Notes: generated by a model not told the origin, from the sequence alone. A stretch of DNA of 64,000 bases from Psychrobacter sp. M13 (GCF_030718935.1 NZ_CP132194.1:248001-312000); one strand, 5' to 3'. Positions 1 through 9,232 are shown, counted from the stretch's first letter. Translations and numbers: made by a program.

Positions 1-576
1 AGCTGTGATCTTATTCGGCAGCTTATCATTGCCTTTATAATTAAAGCTGGCGCTCCAATCGCCATTAGCTGAGCTAATCAAGCGATTTTGCGCATCTAAC
101 TGTGGCGCGCTATCTGAAGGTGCCGCGCGCCCTGATATCCAATAGGGCATTTGTGAAATAGGCGCTTGCCAACCAGTCGCTTGCTGGAGCAAAGTTTCAG
201 GGTCATCTGCGGTCAGTGTACCTGTTTTTTCACTGACTAGCGTTGCGGTCTGACCATCATATTCGATGTTAGTTTTACCGATACCCAAAGCACCAATGAG
301 CTCAATAGCAAAACGCTCGTTTTGCTGACCCCAAGCATAGAACGCACTGCCACCTTGTGTACCTGTATCAGCAGGCATAGTCACACCAATCTTACCATTT
401 ATGTTGAAATCAGAAAGTTTTTCAGTTGGTATCGTTGTAGGCGTAGTCACTGCTTGGTTCTTAGGTAGTGATTGACAACCCGAGATAACTAATAGTGCTG
501 CGCTCATAGTTGCTATGGATAGTATTTTGTTAGATTTAGCAGTTTTATGCGAAGTTGTTGTTAGCACGGCTGACAT
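1..576 (-). CDS. lolB: Outer-membrane lipoprotein LolB, 3' end cut by the window edge
   Basis: The first 192 codons lie in the window and the C-terminus runs off the left edge. The translation starts MSAVLTTTSHKTAKSNK, followed by a hydrophobic stretch and the lipobox VISGC with Cys34 as the lipidated residue. The mature part (IPTEKLSDFNINGKIGV, then AFYAWGQQNERFAIELIG) matches LolB, which receives lipoproteins from the periplasmic carrier LolA and inserts them into the outer membrane. An AAGG sequence sits just upstream of the ATG. The TPR gene upstream is 112 bp away on the same strand, so the two may be co-transcribed. The identification comes from recognising the beta-barrel half-repeat pattern and from the location beside hemA, a common neighbourhood for lolB. 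It is partial only because of the window. Confidence 0.85.
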   Translation of the reverse strand, partial: MSAVLTTTSHKTAKSNKILSIATMSAALLVISGCQSLPKNQAVTTPTTIPTEKLSDFNINGKIGVTMPADTGTQGGSAFYAWGQQNERFAIELIGALGIGKTNIEYDGQTATLVSEKTGTLTADDPETLLQQATGWQAPISQMPYWISGRAAPSDSAPQLDAQNRLISSANGDWSASFNYKGNDKLPNKITA

Positions 577-688
577 AGTTATACCTTAAAATTATTAATG
601 AGCTCTAAAAGTTAGACACAGCTTAAGCCATTTATGTTGCCCAGTTATGCATGAATGTTAGTTTATCTTTGGAGCCTTGTCTTTTAAA

Positions 689-2632
689 TCAATACAACTG
701 CACTCTATCATTGACGTTTTGTTGACCAAATGAAAAGCGTTGTTGCAAATCTGCGAGCAAATCTGCCACTTTTTCATTATTGCCTAAGCCTTGATAAGCA
801 CGGAGTAATAACGTACCTGAGCGTAATGTAGGCAGCACCTCATAAGGGGTCTGTAGGTAACTTATGACTTGAGTGTAGTTGTCAGTGGCAAGGGCGTCGC
901 TGGCGAGTATATTGAGCGCCTGCAAGTGCAGCTCATTGTCATAACGCGGATCATCGTAACGAATCTGAATGATCGTATTTGCCAGTGCTAGCCCTTGCTC
1001 TGAGCCGCGATTATTAGCCAATAATAGCTGCGCGTAACTGAGCTGATAATTCAAATTGCTAGGCTCTAATGCTTGCAAATGATTGAGCAAAGCCCGCTTA
1101 ACGACATAGTCTCGACGATCATCAAGCAGTTGCGCCCGAGCAAACAAAACCAGCTGATTATCTGGATATTTGCGACTGGCGCGCGTTAATAACTGCAGCG
1201 CCTCTTCAGGCTCATTTTGTTGCCATAGAATATCCGCTTGCATAACGAAGCTCTCAGGTGCAAACACACTATGCTGTTGGCGCAATAGCTGCAAGGTCGT
1301 AATAGCGGATTCAAAATTATTATTTAACAGCTCAAGAGCGACGACTTTTTCGCGCGCAGCTAGAACTAAGTCCTCACGCACAACCCCATTGAGATAGTAT
1401 TTTGCTTGCTCAAAACGTTGTTGACGCTCAGCACTGATACCTAAATAGTAATAGGCTTGGTCTAGATAAGCAGGCGTCTTCGCTAAGACGTTTAATAGCC
1501 GATCGGCACTGCGATATTGCTCAACATCCAAGCTGACTAATGCGGCAAGCAGTGTAATTTCAGGATCATCTTCAAAGCGACTGTGCGCCTCTAGTAATAG
1601 CTGCCACGCCTCTTGGCTTTGCTTTAGATCTAGCAAATAGCGAATCTCATACAAATATAAGTTCTTGCTATCTGCATTACGCAAGCGCGCTTGATTAACA
1701 TAGTTCAATACAGTTTCAGTAGGTTCAATTTTACGTAAAATGTCTGCTTTTAAGGTGATAAAAGGCACATAGTCAGATTGACTAAGTAGCGCCCGATTAA
1801 TATGAATAAGCGCATTTTGCGGATCATTGAACTGATAAAGTAGACCTGCTTTGAGTACTGATAATGAAGCGTTTTCTTGGCTATCAATAGGTTGCAAAGC
1901 CGCAAGTAGCTCACGCTGATCGTCGATACTATCAGGATAAATACCGATCAATATTTCGCTTAGATCTGCACGCGGATCGTAGCGCAGAATACGATTGAGG
2001 GTTTCGCCTGCTAGCCTATAATCGTGCGCTTTCAATGCTAAGTGCGCCACATAAAACCAAGCAGGAACGTGATCAGGGTTTTGATCCTGCCAAGTTTTGG
2101 CAAAGATTAACGAGTCACTGATATTTTCATTGTCTAGCGAAAAACTAAGCGCACGCTCAAACACGGCGGTAGCCTCCTGCTTGAAGGATTGCTGCTTGTA
2201 GATTGTCAAAGCACGACGGGTATCACCACGATTAGCGGCAAACTCAGCGTCTAGCAGAGCATACAAACTTGGCTCATCAAGAGCTGACTGAGAAGAGTCG
2301 ATTGAAAATAGATGGTTAGTAAAGACTGTCGGCAGATTGTTTTTATTAATTTTATCATCTATATCAAGAGCAACAGTAGTGGTGTTCTTGGCTTGAGACA
2401 AATCACTAGTATCACTCTTGGGAAGTATAGCTTCTAGCAAAGGGCTAAATAGATGAGCCTCAGCGTAAGCGGGCATAGCTAAGTACAGGCAAGCCGCCAA
2501 CAATAACGTCAGCTTACGTCGCTGCTGTAATCGATCGATAATAGCATCGATAAAACGGCGAATACCCAAAGAGTGATCGCAGGCAGGTTTGAACACCAGT
2601 TGTGCATGATTACGAAACTTAAAAAATCTCAT
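689..2632 (-). CDS. TPR-repeat exported or membrane-anchored protein
   Basis: This 647-residue protein has a long basic N-terminal segment (about residues 1-40) and one hydrophobic helix (about 40-57, LTLLLAACLYLAMPAYA). The helix reads either as a late signal peptide cut after AYA or as a membrane anchor. The rest, from about residue 105, is helical with the spacing of tetratricopeptide repeats, for example ALLDAEFAANRGDTRRALTI and AWFYVAHLALKAHDYRLAGE. TPR arrays bind protein partners. A gene of this kind next to lolB is common in Moraxellaceae and related groups, where it is thought to act in the envelope. The ATG at 2632 is the only good start, because no other Met lies before the hydrophobic helix. 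A 29-bp perfect hairpin begins only 28 bp upstream. The specific partner and role are unknown. Confidence 0.8.
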   Translation of the reverse strand: MRFFKFRNHAQLVFKPACDHSLGIRRFIDAIIDRLQQRRKLTLLLAACLYLAMPAYAEAHLFSPLLEAILPKSDTSDLSQAKNTTTVALDIDDKINKNNLPTVFTNHLFSIDSSQSALDEPSLYALLDAEFAANRGDTRRALTIYKQQSFKQEATAVFERALSFSLDNENISDSLIFAKTWQDQNPDHVPAWFYVAHLALKAHDYRLAGETLNRILRYDPRADLSEILIGIYPDSIDDQRELLAALQPIDSQENASLSVLKAGLLYQFNDPQNALIHINRALLSQSDYVPFITLKADILRKIEPTETVLNYVNQARLRNADSKNLYLYEIRYLLDLKQSQEAWQLLLEAHSRFEDDPEITLLAALVSLDVEQYRSADRLLNVLAKTPAYLDQAYYYLGISAERQQRFEQAKYYLNGVVREDLVLAAREKVVALELLNNNFESAITTLQLLRQQHSVFAPESFVMQADILWQQNEPEEALQLLTRASRKYPDNQLVLFARAQLLDDRRDYVVKRALLNHLQALEPSNLNYQLSYAQLLLANNRGSEQGLALANTIIQIRYDDPRYDNELHLQALNILASDALATDNYTQVISYLQTPYEVLPTLRSGTLLLRAYQGLGNNEKVADLLADLQQRFSFGQQNVNDRVQLY

Positions 2633-3224
2633 AGACAGTCATATTCATCCATAGCTATAGTCATCCGCTCTTATACTACTTATAATTATAAACCCTATTG
2701 TAATTATAAGTAGTATAAGAGCGGATGACGTCAATAAACAATAGTACTCCTGTTATTTATAATCAGATAACTGCAAATCTAACGACTATGTCTTTATTAC
2801 ATTACTAAGCATACGTCTCTGTTTTTATTACTGATGATACTTATCGAGGCTTAGCAAATCAATTTAGCAATAAATAAGATGGGTATGAGGTGTAGTGACT
2901 AAAAGTACAGCAATGATTAAAAATATAGTAGCAGTTGATTTATTGCTATTTTGCCCAAATACAGACCATTACCGTTACCTACTTTAGGTCTGTGTCAAAA
3001 AAGTACCCCTGTGTCAAAAGAGTAAGCAACAGTGATATAATAGCCAGTCCTGTGCTTAGGGCAGCAGTTATTATGACTGTTTTAGGCGTCTTTTTATCTA
3101 TGCAAGTGAGTAACACTGTCTAAGCTATCGCTTGATAAGTAGTATTTGTTAAGCGACTGTCACTATCAAATGAAAATAGCAGACAAATAAATAGCATGCA
3201 CTTTATATTTATGGTTTATCAATA
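2633..3224. other. Intergenic region between the TPR gene and hemA
   Basis: This 592-bp AT-rich divergent spacer should hold the promoters of both the TPR-lolB unit and hemA. Its outstanding feature is the perfect hairpin at 2660-2729, listed separately. A short near-duplication (CCTGTGTCAAAA, about 2990-3022) is also present. A 62-codon reading frame at 2935-3123 is composition-driven and has no family signature, so I do not call it a gene. Confidence 0.6.
2660..2729. repeat. Perfect 29-bp inverted repeat (long hairpin)
   Basis: Positions 2660-2688 and 2701-2729 are exact reverse complements, separated by a 12-nt loop (2689-2700). The arms run from GTCATCCGCTC outside to TATAATTA inside. 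The hairpin lies upstream of both flanking genes, not at a gene end, and has no T-run typical of an intrinsic terminator on either side. It could be a miniature mobile element, an operator/cruciform, or a 5' UTR structure of the TPR transcript. Confidence 0.9.
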
Positions 3225-4556
3225 ATGAGATTAGTGGTCATTGGGGTCAATCACAAAACCGCACCAATCGCTTTGCGTGAGCGCTTGGCGTTCGTGGGTG
3301 ATGATATAAATAGTGCGTTAGTCCAACTCAGAACCTTTACCGATGGTAGTGTCATTGTTTCAACCTGCAATCGTACAGAAATCTATGCGTTAATGCCGCA
3401 ACCAATCAGCGCAACGGGTTCGATAACTGTAGCGATGGAGCAGCACATTGCTGATATTAAATCCTGGCTTGGTGATTTTAAAAAATTATCGGCAGCTCAG
3501 ATTGAACCCTTTTTATATGTGCATCAAGATACCCATGCACTCACTCACTGGTTACGAGTCGCCGCAGGTCTTGACTCTATGATCTTAGGTGAGCCACAAA
3601 TACTCGGTCAGATCAAGCAAGCTGTGCAATTGGCACATACAGAACAGGCGCTAAGCTCGCAGTTAGGTTGGATTATAGATCAAGTGTTTGCTGCCGCCAA
3701 ACGCGTGCGCAATGAGACCAACGTTGGTGCGCAAGCGGTGTCTTTAGGATTTGCCGCTGCTAAATTGGTCACCCAGATTTTTGATAATCTACCCAGTCGT
3801 ACGCTAGTTGTCGTCGCAGCTGGTGAGATGAATCGTCTAGTAGCTACTCATATAGCAGGATTAGGTGTCGGTCGAATTATCATCTGTAATCGCAGTCCTG
3901 AACGTGCTGAAGCGTTAGCGACTGAGCTGCGTCAAGCCAACCTTAAGTTAGCGACTTTCAGTGTCGAGGTGCGCCTATTACAAGAGCTACCACAGGTACT
4001 AGCAGAGGCGGACATCGTGAGTAGCTGTAGTGGCAGTATGGATGTACTGATCAATAAGAATATGACCGCTCAAGCGCTCAAGATTCGTCGCTATAGACCT
4101 ATGCTAATGATAGATTTGGCCGTGCCGCGCGATATTGACTCAACTATCAGTCAAATGGATGATGTGTATCTATATTCAGTTGATGACTTGCAGCATGTTA
4201 TAGCAGGTAATCTAGAGCGACGCCGCCAAGCAGCAGTAGATGCGGAATTGTTGGTTAGTCAATTAGTGGTTGAGATAGAACGACGCTTTCAGGTACGTAA
4301 AGTAGGGCATGATATCGAGCAATACCGCAATCACACCCAGCTGCAAGTTGAGGAGATACTTGGCAATGCTCTCAAAAAGCTCGATAGTGGTGAGATTGAT
4401 GCGAATTCAGCAATGGTTGAGTTGACGCGGCAGCTTACCCAAACTTTGAGCCATGCTCCCTCCAAGCTGATGCGTAAAGCGGCTCGTGAAGGTGACAGTG
4501 AGCTACTTGATTTTGTGGTTTCAGGCTTGCATGGTGCTTATCGCAAGCGCAGATAA
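3225..4556 (+). CDS. hemA: Glutamyl-tRNA reductase
   Basis: HemA reduces glutamyl-tRNA(Glu) to glutamate-1-semialdehyde with NADPH, the committed step of C5-pathway tetrapyrrole synthesis in the cytosol. The 443-residue protein begins MRLVVIGVNHKTAPIALRER, the standard family start. It carries the catalytic motif STCNRTEIY with the nucleophile at Cys48, the tRNA/substrate motif GLDSMILGEPQILGQIK near residue 115, a Rossmann segment (LVVVAAGEMNRLVATHIAG, about 193-212) and the C-terminal dimerisation helices. Length is normal for the family, and there is no frameshift. The next gene downstream is nearly 600 bp away and unrelated, so it appears to be transcribed alone. prfA, its partner in many gammaproteobacteria, is not adjacent. 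Confidence 0.97.
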   Translation: MRLVVIGVNHKTAPIALRERLAFVGDDINSALVQLRTFTDGSVIVSTCNRTEIYALMPQPISATGSITVAMEQHIADIKSWLGDFKKLSAAQIEPFLYVHQDTHALTHWLRVAAGLDSMILGEPQILGQIKQAVQLAHTEQALSSQLGWIIDQVFAAAKRVRNETNVGAQAVSLGFAAAKLVTQIFDNLPSRTLVVVAAGEMNRLVATHIAGLGVGRIIICNRSPERAEALATELRQANLKLATFSVEVRLLQELPQVLAEADIVSSCSGSMDVLINKNMTAQALKIRRYRPMLMIDLAVPRDIDSTISQMDDVYLYSVDDLQHVIAGNLERRRQAAVDAELLVSQLVVEIERRFQVRKVGHDIEQYRNHTQLQVEEILGNALKKLDSGEIDANSAMVELTRQLTQTLSHAPSKLMRKAAREGDSELLDFVVSGLHGAYRKRR

Positions 4557-5154
4557 TGCGTCACTATATTGGCAAACCATTATCTACTATAACTATTAGT
4601 ATTAGGCTCAGAACTTTAAGATTGCTTTTAAAGCGCTAATAACTGATGACAATAGCCTAAAATTCTGTTATTTTAGAATGTGTTAATAATCGATTTACCT
4701 AATATATTAATCAACAACTTATCTTGGTCAAACGCTCAAATTTGTCTTGGTTAAAAGTATAGTAGTACACAAAACATAGCGGTAATATATCAATTATCGT
4801 TACTGTTATTTCATAACCAACAGTTCCATTATCATCTGTCTGCCGCCACGCTACAACCATGATGGTACTGATGTCAAAGCAGTATTGCCTAGACTTATCA
4901 TTAGACATAACTTATCAACGGCAATAGTGCAAGGTAAAAGTGCTATATCGTCAATCTCATGCAGCACCTTCTTCAATACCTGAGTAGCAAACCCTGTAAT
5001 AAGCCCTATAGTTGTGTCTAAAAGTTATTGAGCACCATCAGACTTTTTACTAGAGCGATAAGCAAGCACTAGCTCAGTTTTATCTCTATTTATTTTATTT
5101 CTATTTATTTAAACTTACTTCACTTATATTTCAACAACCAACAAGGAAAGTCCT
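4557..5154. other. Intergenic region downstream of hemA
   Basis: This 598-bp AT-rich spacer contains no convincing gene. A 65-codon minus-strand frame (4711-4908) lacks a recognisable domain and looks fortuitous. The right end contains the ribosome-binding site of the aminotransferase (AAGGAAAG, about 8 nt before its ATG). I see no clear intrinsic terminator for hemA here. Confidence 0.5.
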
Positions 5155-6312
5155 ATGTCTGCATTACTAAAAGATATTGATCCAGAAGGTTTATTAGAGT
5201 ATTCAGTAGTCTATACTGACCGCGCCCTAAATCACATGTCAAGCTCATTCCAGCAAGTCATGAATGATCTGTCACGTGATCTAAAGTCAGTCTATAAAGC
5301 TGAAGCGGTCGCTATTATTCCAGGTGCTGGAACTTATGGTATGGAGGCAGTAGCGGCTCAGTTGGCTCAAGACCAAGATACGTTAGTGATCCGTAACGGT
5401 TACTTTAGCTATCGTTGGACGCAGATCTTAGAAAAAAATAAACTTGGCAATACTAATACCGTACTAGCTGCGCATCACGCTGAAGATACTAACGAAAGCA
5501 GTGATGCAAAAAAGCCATTTGCTCCTGTAGATATCGAAGTCGCCGTTGCCAAGATCAAAGAGCTTAAGCCTGGTATTGTATTTGCGCCGCACGTCGAGAC
5601 CTCAGCAGGTATTATCTTACCAAACCATTATATCAAAGCCTTAGCCGAAGCTACTCATAGCGTTGGTGGCTTGTTAGTTATCGATTGTATCGCTTCAGGC
5701 TGTGTGTGGCTCGATATGAAAGAGCTGGGTATTGATCTATTAATCAGTGCACCACAAAAAGGCTGGAGCAGTACCCCTTGTGCCGGCATCGTCATGATGA
5801 GCGAAGCGGCCATTGCCAAGGTAGAAACGACTGAATCTAATAGCTTTAGCTTAGATCTAAAACAGTGGCTCACGATTATGCGCGCCTTTGAAAACGGTGG
5901 TCATGCGTATCATGCGACTATGCCAACCGATAGCTTACGCCAGTTCCGTGACACGGTTAATGAGGCCAAAAAGATCGGTTTAGACAAGCTATGTGACGCG
6001 CAGTGGGAACTGGGTAACCGTATCCGCCATGTACTAGAGTCTAAAGGCTTTGAGAGCGTTGCCGCCGAAGGTTATAAAGCGCCAGGCGTTGTAGTTTCTT
6101 ATACCAGCCGTGATGATATGCATAAAGGTAGCGCCTTTGCTGAAGCAGGCATGCAAATTGCCTCAGGTGTTCCTTTAAAAGTGGGCGAGCCTGAGAGCTT
6201 CAAAACCTTCCGCTTAGGTCTATTTGGTTTTGATAAACTACAAGATATCGATAGTGCCGTTGAGCGTTTTGAAACGATACTAAATCAAGTTATCGAAAAA
6301 CAGCCTAGCTAA
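5155..6312 (+). CDS. Class V PLP-dependent aminotransferase (alanine-glyoxylate / serine-pyruvate type)
   Basis: The 385-residue cytosolic enzyme belongs to fold-type I, class V aminotransferases. The small-substrate subgroup motif IIPGAGTYGMEAVAAQLA lies near residues 55-72, VIDCIASG near 176 carries the PLP-nitrogen aspartate, and SAPQKGWSS carries the Schiff-base lysine at Lys202. Family members move amino groups between alanine or serine and glyoxylate or pyruvate; related enzymes act on aminoethylphosphonate or cysteine sulfinate. The exact substrate cannot be read from the sequence. Start choice is supported by AAGGAAAG just upstream of the ATG. A strong terminator follows at 6363-6401, so the gene is probably monocistronic. 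Confidence 0.85.
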   Translation: MSALLKDIDPEGLLEYSVVYTDRALNHMSSSFQQVMNDLSRDLKSVYKAEAVAIIPGAGTYGMEAVAAQLAQDQDTLVIRNGYFSYRWTQILEKNKLGNTNTVLAAHHAEDTNESSDAKKPFAPVDIEVAVAKIKELKPGIVFAPHVETSAGIILPNHYIKALAEATHSVGGLLVIDCIASGCVWLDMKELGIDLLISAPQKGWSSTPCAGIVMMSEAAIAKVETTESNSFSLDLKQWLTIMRAFENGGHAYHATMPTDSLRQFRDTVNEAKKIGLDKLCDAQWELGNRIRHVLESKGFESVAAEGYKAPGVVVSYTSRDDMHKGSAFAEAGMQIASGVPLKVGEPESFKTFRLGLFGFDKLQDIDSAVERFETILNQVIEKQPS

Positions 6313-6362
6313 TAAGACTTTTATTAGTTAAGCGCTTATTAGCATAAAAATACTGAGTTACT

Positions 6363-6401
6363 AATACTGAGTTACTAAAGATAGTGACTCAGTATTTTTT
6401 T
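6363..6401 (+). terminator. Intrinsic terminator after the aminotransferase
   Basis: AATACTGAGTTACT (6363-6376) pairs with AGTGACTCAGTATT (6383-6396) with one mismatch and a 6-nt loop, followed by a T-run to 6401. A partial direct copy (ACTGAGTTACTA) lies immediately upstream. Confidence 0.85.
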
Positions 6402-6406
6402 ATCAC

Positions 6407-6436
6407 TATATTATACTTTATAATATAATGTATAAT
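6407..6436 (+). promoter_or_regulatory. Candidate operator palindrome and -10 box upstream of the YeeE/YedE pair
   Basis: TATATTATA and TATAATATA form a perfect 9-bp inverted repeat around a CTT spacer (6407-6427), and a TATAAT box follows at 6431-6436, about 47 bp before the ATG at 6483. AT-rich palindromes overlapping promoters of YeeE/YedE permease genes are bound by ArsR/BigR-type sulfide-sensing repressors in other bacteria. No regulator gene is adjacent here, so the binding protein is inference. Confidence 0.5.
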
Positions 6437-6482
6437 AGTGCGATGACATTAAGTCAAATAAAATCAGAATGAGTAACTAATT

Positions 6483-6920
6483 ATGAGCATACAAATAGAC
6501 TGGCAAGTTTTTACCCCGATATCATTAGTAGGTGGCCTGATGATAGGGGTAGCAACTGTCATTTTGCTATTGGGTATCGGACGCATCGCTGGTATTAGTG
6601 GCATCGCTGCAAGCTTATTAAAACCTAAAGGATTAGAGCTTTGGCAAGTGCTGTTTGTACTGGGGCTTATCGTCTCACCGTTACTCTATCAGTTAATCGC
6701 TCCACTACCAGCCGTGCAAGTGACAAGCTCTTTGCCATTACTCATTATTGCAGGACTGATAGTCGGCTTTGGCACGCGCTTGGGCTCAGGCTGTACTAGT
6801 GGTCATGGCATATGCGGTAATGCACGCTTATCACCACGCTCTATGGCAGCCACCGCGACCTTTATGGGTTTTGGTATTGCAACAGTATTTATCGGACGGC
6901 AGGTTTTGGGCATTATTTGA
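6483..6920 (+). CDS. YeeE/YedE-family permease subunit (N-terminal half type)
   Basis: This 145-residue integral membrane protein has about four hydrophobic segments (roughly 16-40, 53-72, 82-98, 118-140). The family signature GFGTRLGSGCTSGHGICG contains the conserved cysteines around residues 103-110. YeeE/YedE proteins move sulfur compounds: E. coli YeeE/TsuA imports thiosulfate, and other members are linked to persulfide or sulfide handling. The downstream gene is the matching second half, 40 bp or more away on the same strand. Together they correspond to one full-length YeeE-like transporter split in two (the PmpA/PmpB arrangement). No sulfurtransferase or dioxygenase gene is nearby, so the substrate is inferred only from the family. 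Confidence 0.85.
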   Translation: MSIQIDWQVFTPISLVGGLMIGVATVILLLGIGRIAGISGIAASLLKPKGLELWQVLFVLGLIVSPLLYQLIAPLPAVQVTSSLPLLIIAGLIVGFGTRLGSGCTSGHGICGNARLSPRSMAATATFMGFGIATVFIGRQVLGII

Positions 6921-6975
6921 TACCTTTCACCTATGATAAAACGGTTTCTATAAAGATAAATTGCGAGAAATAAAA

Positions 6976-7395
6976 ATGTTAAAAAATATAATAGGCTTAT
7001 TGGTAGGATTGTTATTTGGCTTTGGGCTATTGATATCAGGCATGACGGATCCTGTCAAAGTACAAGGGTTTTTGGATGTGTTCGGGGCATGGGATATCTC
7101 TTTGGCACTGGTGATGGGCGGTGGATTATTAGTCGCCATTGTTGGGGTGCAATTGGCAAAACGTCAACAGACTAGCTGGATTGGCACAAGCATTGACATG
7201 CCTAGCAAAACTGTTATTAATAAAAAGCTATTAACTGGCGCAATGCTATTTGGTATCGGTTGGGGACTAGTGGGCATCTGCCCTGGACCTGGAATTGTGC
7301 TGCTCGGTACAGGTGTCTGGCAAGCGTATGTGTTTATCCCTGCAATGATCGTTGGCATGCTGATATATCAATGGCTTGAGCCTAAAATTAGTTAG
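6976..7395 (+). CDS. YeeE/YedE-family permease subunit (C-terminal half type)
   Basis: This small membrane protein (139 residues from the ATG at 6976) starts MLKNIIGLLVGLLFGFGLLI. It has four hydrophobic segments, and the second family signature GIGWGLVGICPGPG carries a conserved Cys near residue 104. A TTG five codons upstream (6961) could add MREIK, but the ATG directly precedes the first membrane helix and is preferred. It pairs with the preceding gene, and both probably share the promoter at about 6431. The pair would form one transporter for a sulfur compound. The operon closes with the bidirectional terminator at 7422-7459. Confidence 0.85.
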   Translation: MLKNIIGLLVGLLFGFGLLISGMTDPVKVQGFLDVFGAWDISLALVMGGGLLVAIVGVQLAKRQQTSWIGTSIDMPSKTVINKKLLTGAMLFGIGWGLVGICPGPGIVLLGTGVWQAYVFIPAMIVGMLIYQWLEPKIS

Positions 7396-7421
7396 AGCTT
7401 TTGAGTTGTTAACAGGTGAAT

Positions 7422-7459
7422 AAAAAGGTCAGCCTAACTCAATTAGACTGACCTTTTTT
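7422..7459. terminator. Bidirectional intrinsic terminator between convergent genes
   Basis: AAAAGGTCAG (about 7423-7432) and CTGACCTTTT (about 7448-7457) form a stem with an A-run on the left and a T-run on the right. It can stop the permease transcript (plus) and the acyl-CoA synthetase transcript (minus, stop at 7487). Confidence 0.85.
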
Positions 7460-7486
7460 ACCATTAAAAATAACTGGCTTAAATTT

Positions 7487-9151
7487 TTATTTGTTCGAAG
7501 GTTTCACTTTTGCGGTTTCATGGGCGAGTGATTTCGCGGCTTGACGTAGCTCAAACTTTTGTACTTTACCTGTACTAGTCTTTGGAATTTCAGCAAAAAT
7601 AATGTGCTTAGGTACTTTAAAACCTGCTAAATGCTGCTTGCAATGGTTAATTACTGTCTCACGCTGCAAGGTATTGCCATCGTGAATTTCGATAAAGGCG
7701 ACAGGTACTTCACCCCATTTATCATGTGGTGCAGCAACGACAGCGCAGCTCAAAATCTCGGGCATTTTATATAAAGTATTCTCAATCTCAATGCTAGAGA
7801 TATTTTCACCGCCTGAGATAATGATGTCTTTAAGCCTATCCATAATTTTGATATAGCCATCAGGATATTTAACGCCCAAATCACCAGTACGAAACCAACC
7901 GTCTTTAAATGCAGCTTCGGTAGCTTTACGACTCTTTAGATATCCTTTCATGATCATGTTACCGCGTAGTGCCAGCTCACCCATTTCTTCACCATCAGCA
8001 CTTACAGGATCAGTCGTACCTTGTTTAAACACTTCAAAGCCTGTCATCAAATGTGAGATCACCCCTTGACGAGATTTTTTTTGTGCGCGTTCGCTTGCGC
8101 TTAGAGCGTCCCATTCCTCTTGCTCAGCGCAGATAGTTACAGGCCCATAAGCTTCCGTCAATCCATACACATGCGAGATATCAAAACCCATCGTTTCCAT
8201 CGCGGTAAGCATAGTCTCTGACGGTGGCGCGCCAGCAACCCAGCCTTTTACTTGATGAGTGATAGCTTGCTTATACTTATCTTTACCATTGGCTATCATA
8301 TTATGTACGACGGGCGCTGAGCAGTAATGGCTGACTTTATATTTAGCGATCAATTGCAGTATCAAGTCGGCATCTATCTTGCGTAGACAGACGTTGACCC
8401 CAGCGCGTTCAGCGATAGCCCAAGGGAAGCACCAGCCATTACAATGAAATAATGGTAGCGTCCATAGATATATGGCGTGCTTGGGCATATCCCAATCTAA
8501 AATATTAGAAACCGCATTTAGCGTAGCGCCACGATGATGATAGACCACGCCTTTAGGCGTCCCCGTAGTGCCTGAAGTATAGTTGAGCGCAATCGCATCC
8601 CATTCATCAGCAGGCTTCTCCCAATTGTCTAAATTATCGGAGCTGGCGATTAATTCCTCATAACTCATCTCGCCAAAGCTTTCAATATCGATAGCTGCAT
8701 CTGTGGCATGGATGACGATTAAATTTGGAAAAGTCTCATCAATAATCTCCGCTAAATCTGCAAACTCACTGTCCATGATTAAAACTTTGGCTTCAGAATG
8801 TTGCACACAAAAAGTGAGCGCATTAATATCTAAGCGCGTATTCAAAGTACAAAGTACCCCACCTGACATAGGAATACCAAAAGCACATTCAACCATCGCC
8901 GGTGTGTTAGGCAGCATGACGGCAACGGTATCATTTTTATCGATACCTAGTTTGCGCAGGCTATCAGCCAGCTGGCGACAACGGTTAAAAGTCTGTTGCC
9001 ATGTTTGGGTGAGGTTATTATGCTCAAGGTCATCGTAGATAATAGCGGTTTTATTAGGATAAACCTGTGCGCTACGAATAATAAAATCAATAGGAGTAAG
9101 AGGCTGATAGTTGGCAGAGTTTTTACCAAGACCTGTATGAAAGTCAGTCAT
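7487..9151 (-). CDS. AMP-dependent acyl-CoA synthetase (medium/long-chain fatty acid type)
   Basis: The 554-residue adenylate-forming enzyme activates a carboxylic acid to its acyl-AMP and then to the CoA thioester in the cytosol. Key motifs are the P-loop-like YTSGTTGTPKGVVYHHRG (about residue 190), the A5 motif HVYGLTEAYGP (about 330), WFRTGDLG (about 420), DRLKDIIISGGENIS (about 440) and the C-terminal catalytic lysine region PKTSTGKVQK (about 525). The overall pattern, including LPLFHCNGWCFPW, resembles the AlkK / medium-chain acyl-CoA synthetase group, so fatty acids are the likeliest substrate. The start ATG at 9151 is preceded by AAAGGATTATC on the minus strand. It is divergent from fadH, which is consistent with beta-oxidation, but the precise chain length is unknown. 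Confidence 0.85.
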   Translation of the reverse strand: MTDFHTGLGKNSANYQPLTPIDFIIRSAQVYPNKTAIIYDDLEHNNLTQTWQQTFNRCRQLADSLRKLGIDKNDTVAVMLPNTPAMVECAFGIPMSGGVLCTLNTRLDINALTFCVQHSEAKVLIMDSEFADLAEIIDETFPNLIVIHATDAAIDIESFGEMSYEELIASSDNLDNWEKPADEWDAIALNYTSGTTGTPKGVVYHHRGATLNAVSNILDWDMPKHAIYLWTLPLFHCNGWCFPWAIAERAGVNVCLRKIDADLILQLIAKYKVSHYCSAPVVHNMIANGKDKYKQAITHQVKGWVAGAPPSETMLTAMETMGFDISHVYGLTEAYGPVTICAEQEEWDALSASERAQKKSRQGVISHLMTGFEVFKQGTTDPVSADGEEMGELALRGNMIMKGYLKSRKATEAAFKDGWFRTGDLGVKYPDGYIKIMDRLKDIIISGGENISSIEIENTLYKMPEILSCAVVAAPHDKWGEVPVAFIEIHDGNTLQRETVINHCKQHLAGFKVPKHIIFAEIPKTSTGKVQKFELRQAAKSLAHETAKVKPSNK

Positions 9152-9232
9152 AGAGATAATCCTTTATTATTTAGTGGTTATAATTATTTTAACGACTCTT
9201 ATTTATTATAGATAAAAGATTTTAGAAAGTAA

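Noticed and set aside
2935-3123. 62-codon plus-strand frame before hemA
   Set aside because: No domain, composition like the AT-rich spacer, no clear ribosome-binding site.
4711-4908. 65-codon minus-strand frame after hemA
   Set aside because: No recognisable family, no neighbour on that strand, isolated in a spacer.
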